Of a stretch of DNA of 62,246 nucleotides, positions 30,905-38,853 are shown piece by piece. A program made the translations under genes and the position numbers. How positions within the stretch are numbered: the stretch's first letter is position 1; every line of letters starts with the position of its first letter. Below the pieces are notes generated by a model that worked only from the letters and a program-made list of their open reading frames with translations, searched no databases and was not told the origin of the DNA. This stretch comes from a virus: positions 1-62,246 of IMG/VR virus record IMGVR_UViG_3300022821_000020, one strand, 5' to 3'.

Positions 30905-31146
30905 ATGGCTAGTGAAACTTTTTTGATGATGGTAACAGAGCGAGGTTCTCGAAGGGTTGGTGGTCACGCCGCAAGCACGAAAAAGATTTAATGAAGCTTC
31001 GTGGTGTTATTACAGATGCAAATGATTCTGGACGAGAATGTTGTTATTACTACGTTGAGTGGGATGCAACTGAAGCAGAACTTGTGGCCCTCGGGCTGGA
31101 ACAGAATGGTTCATACCAAAGTGATGCTCTGGCCTTGGCCAGATAA
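30905..31146 (+). pseudogene. Frameshifted paralogue of 30608-30881 (slippery T TTT TTG)
   Basis: AAAGGGGATAAAA gives a good ribosome binding site for ATG 30905, but the frame closes at TAA. A -1 shift at T-TTT-TTG (codons 5-7) opens DDGNRARFSKG...KLRGVITDANDSGREC...VEWDATEAEL to TAA 31144, matching the upstream paralogue. T-TTT-TTG is a classical slippery heptamer shape, so programmed frameshifting is possible; mutation or error is equally possible. Confidence 0.6.
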
Positions 31147-31159
31147 TTCCTCAAAACCA

Positions 31160-31188
31160 TTCAAAGCCTGAGCATTCTGTGGTAATGT
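31160..31188 (+). promoter_or_regulatory. Sigma70-like promoter predicting a leaderless mRNA
   Basis: TTCAAA (31160-31165), 17-base spacer ending TGTGG, TAATGT (31183-31188); ATG at 31195. Confidence 0.65.
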
Positions 31189-31194
31189 TTGCAT

Positions 31195-31401
31195 ATGGAC
31201 CAAGACCTTAGGATGCCCACCAAGTGGCTCATCATGCTTGCGGACAAGATTAAGTCCGATCAGAATTTCTCTGAGATGAAATTTATCTCAGAAGGTGGAA
31301 ATATAATTTATGCTCGTCGCACAATAGCTACGAGACCCAAGAATGACCCGCAGGGTGGTCAGATAGATGTTTGGGATTTTTACGTAAACCCTGGTGATTG
31401 A
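31195..31401 (+). CDS. Unknown protein, 68 aa
   Basis: ATG at 31195 coincides with the predicted transcript start. Short alpha/beta protein with a C-terminal IDVWDFYVNPGD. No family recognised. Confidence 0.6.
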   Translation: MDQDLRMPTKWLIMLADKIKSDQNFSEMKFISEGGNIIYARRTIATRPKNDPQGGQIDVWDFYVNPGD

Positions 31402-31410
31402 TAGGTAGAT

Positions 31411-31869
31411 ATGGGACATAGTGTTTGGGCAGATGTGGTACCTTTTGTGATGCACAGATTTCTGGAAACAAGCCAGAGTGGGATGGAAGACTTCAGCCTA
31501 ACTGAGCAGTTGATGACAATGCCTGATGAATGGGCAGTCGGTGAACTTGAAGAAGACGAAGCCGAATACTTGAAGATTGAAGCCGAGCCACGCAGGGAAG
31601 CCGAAATCAATGGATGGCGTCTGGCTATTGCTACAGACCACCCAGAATATTGCGACGCAAATATTGGCAAGGACGGGACGCTATATGGCTATGTTTGGAA
31701 GAAGGACCAATTTGTTGTTCATGTAGTAAACGAGAGCGAATACAGCAATGTTGGTGAGTATGAGATGTCTGCTTGCTCAAACGACAGAGCCTCAATTGAG
31801 GCTTTCAAGAGTGACTTCGGGCTTTCTTCTAAAATCGAAGAAGTTGATGTTGTAATGCAGGCAGGATGA
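31411..31869 (+). CDS. Unknown protein, paralogue of 29467-29961
   Basis: 152 residues, sharing VVPFVMHRFL, GKDGTLYGYVWKK, NESEYSNVGEYEMSACSND and the FKSDFGLSSKIEE end with the gene at 29467. Acidic. Ends at TGA 31867; function unknown. Confidence 0.7.
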   Translation: MGHSVWADVVPFVMHRFLETSQSGMEDFSLTEQLMTMPDEWAVGELEEDEAEYLKIEAEPRREAEINGWRLAIATDHPEYCDANIGKDGTLYGYVWKKDQFVVHVVNESEYSNVGEYEMSACSNDRASIEAFKSDFGLSSKIEEVDVVMQAG

Positions 31870-31893
31870 GAGAACAAACGTGAGGTGTTGTAA

Positions 31894-32385
31894 GTGCTAA
31901 TTCTGTTTCCAAGCGAACTATCCGAATCAAAAAAGGTCGATTCCGCCTTTCTTGAGGAATGTCGTGCTGCCGAATCGGCTGGACACGATGTCGGTCTTAT
32001 CAATCAAGATGAGCTGGATGCGGGCAACTTCCAAAGGGCTGTCGCCCGAGTTTTGGGTGCTGGGGAAGAGGCTGTAAACCTTCTTACGGAGGTCGCCCTT
32101 GAGAATGTCTTGAATATTGTCATGAATAACTTCCCACCCGAGTGCAAGGTGTCTGAATACCTAGATGACATCTTGGTGACTTTGGATAGTTGTCAGAGTG
32201 ATTTCGGTGACTATAAGGTTGTCAAGGAAACTGTTGAGGTCAACACTTTGGAAATGGAAGTCCTCAGGGCGAAGTGGCATGCGCAATTGGCGCAGGATTT
32301 CAAGGACTGGGATCAGTCTGAGCGAGACCAAAAAGAGAAGGAAGAGCGAGCGCAGCTCACCAAGCTGAAGGCCAAATATGAGTAG
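31894..32385 (+). CDS. Unknown; N-terminus like R2K ATP-grasp proteins
   Basis: 163 residues from GTG 31894 with GAGGTG upstream. The first 40 residues (LFPSELSESKKVDSAFLEE, SAGHDVGLIN) resemble the N-terminal domain of R2K ATP-grasp proteins, but the ATP-binding half is absent; the rest is helical and charged. It may be a truncated relative or a chance match. Confidence 0.55.
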   Translation: MLILFPSELSESKKVDSAFLEECRAAESAGHDVGLINQDELDAGNFQRAVARVLGAGEEAVNLLTEVALENVLNIVMNNFPPECKVSEYLDDILVTLDSCQSDFGDYKVVKETVEVNTLEMEVLRAKWHAQLAQDFKDWDQSERDQKEKEERAQLTKLKAKYE

Positions 32386-32836
32386 CACTCCCACAAAGAC
32401 GCTTCCAGAGGGCTGGTATTGGGTGAGCGGTCGCAAGGGTTTCTCTAGTCCCGAATACGCCAGGCATGATGCCGATCTGTATACACCACATGGTTGCCAT
32501 GCTGGTCAAATTCGGCACTCCATGTTTTTTGCGGGCGAGGTAAGGTTCACCACTTTCACGTGGAGCGAAGACTGTTGTGGCGGGGAGAATTCCTCACATG
32601 ATTCTTTTGAAGGCGCCAAAGCTTTTGTAGAGGCAGCCATCGTTCGTCAGGGCTTTCACATGGAATGTGAGTTCAACTGCTCCGACGATGGCGACGTCGA
32701 AGAGGCTGCTGAAATTGCATCTCTTGGCTGGGACAGCCTCAGTGGGGATGCCCAAGACCTAGTCCAGGATATTGTTGAAGCCATGCTCGGCCCCAAGAGG
32801 TTTAGAGCGTGGTGTGAAGAAGGAAAAGGTGAATAA
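32378..32836 (+). CDS. Unknown protein, 152 aa
   Basis: Overlaps the previous stop. LPEGWYWVSGRKG, MFFAGEVRFTTFTW and a clustered EDCCGGEN suggest a small beta domain followed by an acidic helical tail. No family recognised. Confidence 0.65.
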   Translation: MSSTPTKTLPEGWYWVSGRKGFSSPEYARHDADLYTPHGCHAGQIRHSMFFAGEVRFTTFTWSEDCCGGENSSHDSFEGAKAFVEAAIVRQGFHMECEFNCSDDGDVEEAAEIASLGWDSLSGDAQDLVQDIVEAMLGPKRFRAWCEEGKGE

Positions 32837-33034
32837 GTGTCAGAACTAAAACGTGACATCGAAGATGTCAAGTGGGCGCTACGAACCTTCAGCGTTGAAG
32901 AGCGGCGACGTAATGCTGGCATGATGCGCCTCTCATTTGGTTCGGGGCGCTGCGTGAATACCGTAGATTCATTTGAACGAATCGTGAAAAGGCTTGAGCT
33001 TCTAGAAGCAAAACTGGGTTTATTGGCCCGTTGA
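32837..33034 (+). CDS. Unknown small helical protein, 65 aa
   Basis: GTG start directly after the previous stop (AATAAGTG). Predicted helical hairpin with a final Leu-rich helix. No family recognised. Confidence 0.55.
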   Translation: MSELKRDIEDVKWALRTFSVEERRRNAGMMRLSFGSGRCVNTVDSFERIVKRLELLEAKLGLLAR

Positions 33035-33047
33035 AATTTGTTATACT
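33019..33047 (+). promoter_or_regulatory. Weak sigma70-like promoter
   Basis: TTTATT (33019-33024), 17-base spacer, TATACT (33042-33047), followed by AGAGGAGAC before the ATG at 33064. Confidence 0.45.
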
Positions 33048-33063
33048 GATAGAGGAGACATAG

Positions 33064-33426
33064 ATGGCTGATTGGAAAACAGAAGAGTTTAAAGCAGCAA
33101 TTGAGGCGATGCCCTTAGTTTGTAAAGCTGAAGTAGGTGGGTCAGGCGGCGACTTCGACACTAATAACATTACCGTTTCCGTCGAGGGTGCTTACCACCG
33201 CCTTTTTATTAGGGGGTTTGGCTCCACTGAAAAGTCAATTGAAGAGTTAGGAGCAACACATGACTTCGTTCCGAGTTGTGAATTCGTTGAACTAAATTGC
33301 GGTTTGGATTCACGTGGCGGCCTGCGCTCGGATCAGTTGAACGTTGGACTAGTCTATGCACGAATTAACTCATACCTCAGAAAACGTGGGTTCAACGTCA
33401 TTGGACACTATAAACAGGTTTTTTAA
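33064..33426 (+). CDS. Unknown protein, 120 aa
   Basis: Good ribosome binding site (AGAGGAG). NNITVSVEGAYHRLFIRGFG suggests beta strands; the C-terminus YARINSYLRKRGFNVIGHYK is helical. Overlaps the next gene by TAATG. No family recognised. Confidence 0.65.
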   Translation: MADWKTEEFKAAIEAMPLVCKAEVGGSGGDFDTNNITVSVEGAYHRLFIRGFGSTEKSIEELGATHDFVPSCEFVELNCGLDSRGGLRSDQLNVGLVYARINSYLRKRGFNVIGHYKQVF

Positions 33427-34334
33427 TGACTAAAGCATTTGTTCCCGAAATCGGTTCCAAACTAAAACTGGAGAAGGATTGGACATTTGATGTCCATGTA
33501 GAACTTAGAAACTCACAGCTTTACAAGGCAGATAGTCGCAAGGTCAAACCCTGGGGTCAAGCTGGTAAGTTATATAAAAGAACCTTACCAGCGGGCTCAA
33601 CTTTTTTGATTGATCAAATATATGTGAGAACTGGCGCTAAAGACTATTCCTCCGTCACTTTGCTCGTGCTCGATACAACCGATCCTGTTCTAGGCAGTCT
33701 CAAGAAGAAGAGGCAGCCTTTCAAGGCCAAAGGTGCCGAATTCCTTGCTCGTTTTTGGGTGAAACTCGTCCAATTCAATGAAGCTGAGTTCATTGTGACA
33801 GATGATGCGACTCGGCCGATGAGGGTCAGAGCAGTTTGCGGTGAGCCAATTACCCTTGGTCGATTCAAAAATCGCAAAAATGCAAATTGGTGGATCAAGT
33901 TTGAACATGGCAACCCTGATTATTGTTTTGAAGGTAATTTGACGGGTCGTGTACAAACGGACAAACGACTCCCCACACAAGATTCCTACTTTGTCGGTCA
34001 GGGTTGGGTAGAAAATGTGGAGGTGGTAAAGGATGTCCAAGGCAAAGTCAGGACATACTATCGATACAACCCGCCTTCCTACCTTCCTACCCTAGTTCCT
34101 GAGTCTTGGCTGGTTTCACATGAGTGTGTGGAAAAGTTCAAGGTGGCTGAGGCAGGGTATAACAACAGAACAATTATCAGAACAAGACACCCGCTCCACA
34201 AACAGCTCCGTATTCCTCGCCAAAAGAGAGACAGAATACCCCTGGGGATTCCCAATGACAAGACGTTGTTGGAAGATATCAAGGTTGCTGGCGGGCTGCT
34301 GACCATCAGCGAAGTCAAAGAAGTGGAAGCATAA
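33426..34334 (+). CDS. Unknown protein, 302 aa, possibly multi-SH3-like
   Basis: IGSKLKLEKDWTFDV, LPAGSTFLIDQIYVR, GAEFLARFWVKLVQFNEAEFIV and later YYRYNPPSYLPTLVPESWLV give repeated strand-rich segments like the small SH3-like proteins, as if two or three modules were joined. Coupled to the preceding gene (TAATG). Function unknown. Confidence 0.6.
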   Translation: MTKAFVPEIGSKLKLEKDWTFDVHVELRNSQLYKADSRKVKPWGQAGKLYKRTLPAGSTFLIDQIYVRTGAKDYSSVTLLVLDTTDPVLGSLKKKRQPFKAKGAEFLARFWVKLVQFNEAEFIVTDDATRPMRVRAVCGEPITLGRFKNRKNANWWIKFEHGNPDYCFEGNLTGRVQTDKRLPTQDSYFVGQGWVENVEVVKDVQGKVRTYYRYNPPSYLPTLVPESWLVSHECVEKFKVAEAGYNNRTIIRTRHPLHKQLRIPRQKRDRIPLGIPNDKTLLEDIKVAGGLLTISEVKEVEA

Positions 34335-34335
34335 G

Positions 34336-34800
34336 ATGCCCCAAGAACGTAAATCAATCTACGAAATTCAGAGAATTCTTGCCGACGTCAAGTATAAGGA
34401 CTGGGTTGTTCGTCTTTTGGATAAAGGTGACGGCTTCCTAGCCCAATGGGTTTTTCTGGGTGTGGATGTCGACCACCCAGAAAAGGGCGAGGTACTTCAA
34501 CACTGTCGGAAGTGGTACGTTTCTCCGTATTCAACCACAACAGAAATCGTGGAAACTGCATGGAAGGCATGTTGGATAGCTGTTCAACACGAGACTCGTG
34601 AGGAGTTTACGTACAAGGGCGAACGAGTTTATAGCCCGCACTTTGATATCGAAGCCCGTGTTCAGATGTGTGTCGCCGCCGCCTATGATGTTCGTGACCC
34701 TCTTCAAGAAAAACCCGCAAGACGAATGAGGCCTTGCGCTGAATGTGGTCGGGAAATGCAGCCTGACTACATGTCTGACCTAAGGTCTGATTGCGACTAA
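34336..34800 (+). CDS. Conserved phage protein, 154 aa, C-terminal CxxC
   Basis: QWVFLGVDVDHPEKGEV, HETREEFTYKGERVYSPHFD follow a pattern seen in many phage proteins of unknown function. The C-terminus has CAECGREM, half of a possible zinc site. Last gene before a 164-base gap in which I see no gene. Confidence 0.7.
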   Translation: MPQERKSIYEIQRILADVKYKDWVVRLLDKGDGFLAQWVFLGVDVDHPEKGEVLQHCRKWYVSPYSTTTEIVETAWKACWIAVQHETREEFTYKGERVYSPHFDIEARVQMCVAAAYDVRDPLQEKPARRMRPCAECGREMQPDYMSDLRSDCD

Positions 34801-34964
34801 AGAAATACGAAGTATGAGAAGTGGGCAAAGTTCCTACGTCGGCTTCTGACGCAGTTAGCTAAGTTACAGCAATATCAGTTAAGTCACATAGGAAAAGAGG
34901 GACTCCGAGGAGACTACCTACTAATAGTAAGTGTAGCCATCACCTGCCCCATAGAACTCCTAAT

Positions 34965-35429
34965 ATGCCTGCAAAAAAACGGAATGACCCTCGATTCAAG
35001 CCGTTCCTCGGTAGAATGTTTACCTTGCGGAAACATAAGGTCATTCCTGGGTATCCATCCACCCTAAATCAAAATAGGACTGAATATACCTCAGAGCAGT
35101 TTGGCGAGGTCGTGCTTGTGTTAGATGAGACGAATACAAGGGTTAGAGTTTGTGATCATGAAGGTTCTGCTATTTGGATCTCAAAGTTTTTCCTGCATAA
35201 AGAAGTCAAAAACAGTACCTTTCAGGACATTGATGCGTTTTCTGAATGTGTTCAGGAACTACTCACTATCGCCGAAGACATAAAAGACCATGATTGTAGG
35301 AATGACGCCGATGTGACGTCATTGGAAATCTATTCTAGTGAACTCGAACGAATCGCCAATTCGATTCGACAATATGCTGACTGTTTCAATCCTGTTATTA
35401 ACCCAAAGTATGACGAGCAAATGAAATGA
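34965..35429 (+). CDS. SH3-like family protein, 154 aa
   Basis: FLGRMFTLRKHKVIPGYP, FGEVVLVLDETNTRVRVCDHEGSAIWISKFFL is the most typical form of the small-barrel pattern, followed by a helical hairpin. Closest to the protein at 35964. Function unknown. Confidence 0.7.
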   Translation: MPAKKRNDPRFKPFLGRMFTLRKHKVIPGYPSTLNQNRTEYTSEQFGEVVLVLDETNTRVRVCDHEGSAIWISKFFLHKEVKNSTFQDIDAFSECVQELLTIAEDIKDHDCRNDADVTSLEIYSSELERIANSIRQYADCFNPVINPKYDEQMK

Positions 35430-35956
35430 ACTGGGACATGAAAACCATAGAAATACTCCTTAAAGAAGGGCAGGAATTGCCTAAGGGCCATCTCGCAATT
35501 GTCTCACACGGCATTGATGGATGGGCTGGTAACCCGAGCCTTTCGTTCTGGAGTCGCACGCCAGTCTATGTGCCTACTGGGGCTGTTGTGCTGATCCTCG
35601 GCTTGCCACTTCCAGCTCGCCTTAGTATCCGTGGAAAGCAGGTATTACAAATTTTTCATGAAGGACAAAAAGTTAATATTTTAGACTTACACCGTTTGGT
35701 TATGATAAACCCTGATAATAAGTTTGGGTCACTAGCGTTTTCGATGACAGGCACGTTGGGAAAAAACCGTCAGTTTTACAGGTCCCTAATTGAATCTAAG
35801 GGTGGCACGTGGAAGAAATCTGTCTCCAACCAGACAAATGTCCTCATTGTTGGAAATTATAGACACAGCACCAGGACAACCAAATACAAGAAGGCAATGA
35901 AGCTCGGGATAAAAATCATTGACGAGGATGGCCTAGGAAAGATGCTCGACAAATAG
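35426..35956 (+). CDS. SH3-like N-terminal domain plus C-terminal BRCT domain
   Basis: 176 residues. Residues about 1-95 are strand-rich (PTGAVVLILGL). Residues about 103-176 form a BRCT domain: LAFSMTGTLGKNRQFY, IESKGGTWKKSVSNQTNVLIVG, KKAMKLGIKIIDEDGLGKML, as in the C-terminus of NAD+-dependent DNA ligases and RFC1. BRCT binds DNA ends or phosphopeptides. A stand-alone phage BRCT protein is unusual. Coupled by ATGA to the preceding gene. Confidence 0.82.
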   Translation: MNWDMKTIEILLKEGQELPKGHLAIVSHGIDGWAGNPSLSFWSRTPVYVPTGAVVLILGLPLPARLSIRGKQVLQIFHEGQKVNILDLHRLVMINPDNKFGSLAFSMTGTLGKNRQFYRSLIESKGGTWKKSVSNQTNVLIVGNYRHSTRTTKYKKAMKLGIKIIDEDGLGKMLDK

Positions 35957-35963
35957 GGCTTAT

Positions 35964-36410
35964 ATGTCTAAAAAAAGGGAACTTGAGTTCAAGCCATACA
36001 TAGGACGTTTTTTCCAATTCAGTTCTCGAATTCGTATGTCGCCCGAAAAAGCGATAATTGGGAAAACGCTTTACGGGAACTCGTTGAAACACCTTCTTTG
36101 TCAAACCAAAGAGACACTACCGAATTCCGTCTTCATTATTGCCGAGAAGAGAAACCACGTTAGATTTCTCTCGGGGGATTCGGACCATCTCTGGGTGCCG
36201 AAGACACAACTTGTACCTCTGAAACTACCAACTTTTGAGGGAAATCCTCTGATTTTGCTAGAGGAGTTTCGTAAATTCCTGGTTTATTGTACGGACACGA
36301 AGCTCAAAGATTTCAGCACAGATGAAATGGTTCGCCAGGCCATAAAACTGCTGCCGCAACTAGATGCCCTTATCGATAATCAGAGGGTAAAAATCATACC
36401 TGACGACTAA
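35964..36410 (+). CDS. SH3-like family protein, 148 aa
   Basis: YIGRFFQFSSRIRMSPEK, NSVFIIAEKRNHVRFLSGDSDHLWVPKTQLVPL aligns by eye with the protein at 34965, including the downstream helical region. The BRCT fusion lies between these two paralogues. Confidence 0.7.
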   Translation: MSKKRELEFKPYIGRFFQFSSRIRMSPEKAIIGKTLYGNSLKHLLCQTKETLPNSVFIIAEKRNHVRFLSGDSDHLWVPKTQLVPLKLPTFEGNPLILLEEFRKFLVYCTDTKLKDFSTDEMVRQAIKLLPQLDALIDNQRVKIIPDD

Positions 36411-36420
36411 ATCAATTAGG

Positions 36421-36449
36421 TTGAAAAATCTCTATAACCGTGGTACAAT
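36421..36449 (+). promoter_or_regulatory. Strong sigma70-like promoter for lysS
   Basis: TTGAAA (36421-36426), 17-base spacer ending CGTGG, TACAAT (36444-36449). Followed by a leader with GGAGG, so this transcript has a normal leader. Confidence 0.75.
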
Positions 36450-36477
36450 GAGGTATTACTAATGGAGGTCCCTTACT

Positions 36478-37800
36478 ATGGGCTTTGGATATCAGGTCAC
36501 GCACACGTCTGAAACAGCTCTAGCTGAGTCTGAAGGCGCAGAAGTACAACTGGCAGGTCGGGTCGTTTTTTGGCGAAAGCTGGGGAAGGTGGCGTTCGGA
36601 AAGCTGGCTGATTCAGAGGGTGTCATTCAGTTCTCTTTCAACATGCGAGAGACACCTAACACTTACAAGGAGTGGGTAAAATCTATCAAGATGGGCTCGC
36701 TTATTGCTATTTCAGGACAGATGTGGACTTCAAGCACAGGCGAGTTTACTGTCTTGGTTGATACAGACTTCATGGCGCTGCGCCATTCAATGCACCCTTT
36801 CCCCAACAAGTGGGCTGGGATTGTTGACCCCGAATTGAAGCTCCGTAAGCGCTACCTCGATATCGCCCTTGACCCTGAAGTAAAGCGACGCTTTAGGTTG
36901 CGAAGTCAACTAATTTCGTTCATGCGGCTCTACTTGGACACGCAGAACTTCATGGAAGTGGAGACCCCAGTTCTTTCGCCGAGTGCATCTGGGGCTCAGG
37001 CAAAGACTTTTGTTACACACCACAATGCCTTGGGCGCATACCTGCATATGAGGATTGCACCTGAAACCTATCTCAAGAGGACAGTTGCAGCAGGCTTCGA
37101 CCGAGTTTTTGAGATAGGCAAGCAATTCCGCAACGAAGGCATGGACCCCTCCCATCTCCAGGAGTTTACATCTGTGGAGTGGTATGCGGCCCATTGGGAT
37201 TACAAAGACAATCTACAGTTTTTTAATGGGCTGCTAAAGGGAATTTTTGAATTCTGCCTTCCTAAGGATGGAGCCGACGAAACTACCTACATTCTAAACT
37301 ATCAGGGAGTAGAGCTAGATTTCAGTGACCCCCCTGTCAAAACCTATCAAGAAGTCTGTCTTGAGCTGGGAGGATTTGACCCATTTGAGTTGGATGACTG
37401 GAAGGAGGTTGACGAACGTTTCAAGGCCGAGGTGCGACCGAAGCTCATTCAGCCGATTTACTTGGTTGATTATCCTGCCCACATGAGCCCGTTGGCCCAT
37501 CGCTCAGAAGATGGGAAGACAGTTGAACAGTGGCAGTTTATTGTCAACGGTTGGGAGCTTGTAAAGTGCTACACGGAGCTTACCGACCCCGTTCTTCAGC
37601 GTCAGCTACTTGAGGAACAGATGGAGGCTCGTGGTGCTGGTGATGACGAGGCCATGATGCTTGAGGAAGACTTTCTTGAGTGTATGGAATACGGCATGCC
37701 GAACATGAGTGGTTTAGGAATGGGAATTGACCGCTTGGTCGCTCTTTTGACTAACCAAACGTCGCTGCGTGACGTTGTGCTATTTCCCACCGTTCTATAG
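36478..37800 (+). CDS. lysS: Lysyl-tRNA synthetase, class II
   Basis: 440 residues (cellular LysS about 500). N-terminal OB-fold anticodon-binding region (VQLAGRVVFWRKLGKVAFGKL), motif 1 FMEVETPVLSPSASGAQAKTF, motif 2 FEIGKQFRNEGMDPSHLQEFT and motif 3 GLGMGIDRLVALLTNQTSLRD are all intact, so it should charge tRNA-Lys. It may replace a host enzyme inactivated by defence or resist an inhibitor. No tRNA-Lys gene is in the window. Confidence 0.95.
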   Translation: MGFGYQVTHTSETALAESEGAEVQLAGRVVFWRKLGKVAFGKLADSEGVIQFSFNMRETPNTYKEWVKSIKMGSLIAISGQMWTSSTGEFTVLVDTDFMALRHSMHPFPNKWAGIVDPELKLRKRYLDIALDPEVKRRFRLRSQLISFMRLYLDTQNFMEVETPVLSPSASGAQAKTFVTHHNALGAYLHMRIAPETYLKRTVAAGFDRVFEIGKQFRNEGMDPSHLQEFTSVEWYAAHWDYKDNLQFFNGLLKGIFEFCLPKDGADETTYILNYQGVELDFSDPPVKTYQEVCLELGGFDPFELDDWKEVDERFKAEVRPKLIQPIYLVDYPAHMSPLAHRSEDGKTVEQWQFIVNGWELVKCYTELTDPVLQRQLLEEQMEARGAGDDEAMMLEEDFLECMEYGMPNMSGLGMGIDRLVALLTNQTSLRDVVLFPTVL

Positions 37801-37819
37801 GAAATTTGGCATAAAACAA

Positions 37820-38233
37820 ATGAAGACAAAGAAGACAATAAGGCGAAAGCAAAAAAAGCTCAAGGCAAGGTATTGGCCACCATCTGCTATCTGGTTGGAG
37901 CCTGGAACACTTGTTCAATTCCGAAAAAGATTTGAGCCCCATAAGCCCAATGAGTGGGTCTATGAAGGGGGTATCCTACGCTGGAACTCTCTTAGCAGCT
38001 ACAAAGACTTTATTATAAGACGCCGACCCCCAAGGAGCGCTCCGCTCGACATCAGGAGGTTAAGGCCGCATGGAGAGACATATTACATGGAAGACAGTTA
38101 TGGGGAACTTTGCCTGGTAGTTGATAGGCACCGTCTAAGTGATAATGCCATTCTCATAAGAGTTGCTTATGAAGACAAGATGTTTTGGGTGGAATCTAGT
38201 GAATTGTGTAAACAAGAAAGGGAAAATGAATGA
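37820..38233 (+). CDS. SH3-like family protein with basic N-terminus, 137 aa
   Basis: ATG at 37820 is preferred to an upstream frame that overlaps lysS. The first 20 residues are almost all Lys/Arg; then LEPGTLVQFRKRF, GELCLVVDRHRLSDNAILIRVAYEDKMFWVESSEL gives the typical pattern. Coupled to the next gene by ATGA. Confidence 0.7.
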   Translation: MKTKKTIRRKQKKLKARYWPPSAIWLEPGTLVQFRKRFEPHKPNEWVYEGGILRWNSLSSYKDFIIRRRPPRSAPLDIRRLRPHGETYYMEDSYGELCLVVDRHRLSDNAILIRVAYEDKMFWVESSELCKQERENE

Positions 38234-38547
38234 CTTGGAAACTGTTTCTTGATGATGTGCGTAACCCTACTGAAGAGGGCTATATTGTGGCCCGTTCTTC
38301 GATTATGGGGGTGGTTGAAATCGCCAACCGAAAGGAACTACCAGATTTTATGAGTTTGGACCATGACCTGGGTGAGGCTGATACAACTATGAAGTTCCTA
38401 AAAGAGCTGTATCAGATTTGGGAGATTCGTGGTGCAGACCCCAAGGAAATTCCTGACTACGTCGTCCATTCAGCTAACCCTTTGGGAACGTTGAATATTA
38501 TCTCGTACATGGAGTCTTGGAAGAAATCGGTAGTAGGTGATTGCTGA
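38230..38547 (+). CDS. Cyclic-phosphate-processing receiver-like (cREC) domain protein
   Basis: 105 residues. KLFLDDVRNPTEEG, SLDHDLGE and VVHSANPLGTLNII match the cREC family, a receiver-like domain without a kinase partner that has been linked to handling 2',3'-cyclic phosphates in RNA repair. This fits with the two RNA ligases of the window. Enzymatic role is inferred. Confidence 0.82.
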   Translation: MTWKLFLDDVRNPTEEGYIVARSSIMGVVEIANRKELPDFMSLDHDLGEADTTMKFLKELYQIWEIRGADPKEIPDYVVHSANPLGTLNIISYMESWKKSVVGDC

Positions 38548-38550
38548 TTC

Positions 38551-38853
38551 ATGTTCTTGGACGAGCTAAGAGAGACTAAACCGCATTGTATCGAGTACTC
38601 CGACGGAATGAGGCGTTGGCTTTTGGGCTATAAATTGCACAGGTCTGATGGCCCTGCTGTTGAATATCCTGATGGTTCAAAGTTTTGGTACCAAAACGGT
38701 CAATTACACAGGACCGATGGTCCTGCTATCGAGTATATTTGTGGTTATCATGGCTGGTATCTTTTCGGAGAACGGTACGAGGATTTGGAAGTCTGGAAGA
38801 TAACCTCCGAGATGCTAATCCTTCTGTTTCCTGGATTCGGGAGCGAAGAATGA
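38551..38853 (+). CDS. HRTDGPA-repeat protein (copy C, 2 repeats)
   Basis: 100 residues: only two repeats (HRSDGPA at base 38638, HRTDGPA at 38707) and the tail YEDLEVWKITSEMLILLFPGFGSEE. Probably contracted by loss of repeats. Its stop overlaps the start of copy D (GAAGAATGA at 38845-38853). Confidence 0.8.
   Translation: MFLDELRETKPHCIEYSDGMRRWLLGYKLHRSDGPAVEYPDGSKFWYQNGQLHRTDGPAIEYICGYHGWYLFGERYEDLEVWKITSEMLILLFPGFGSEE

Noticed and set aside
34801-34964. Possible tRNA or structured RNA in the gap
   Set aside because: Only short inverted pieces (CGTC/GACG) are present; no cloverleaf, T-loop TTCRA or acceptor pairing can be built.
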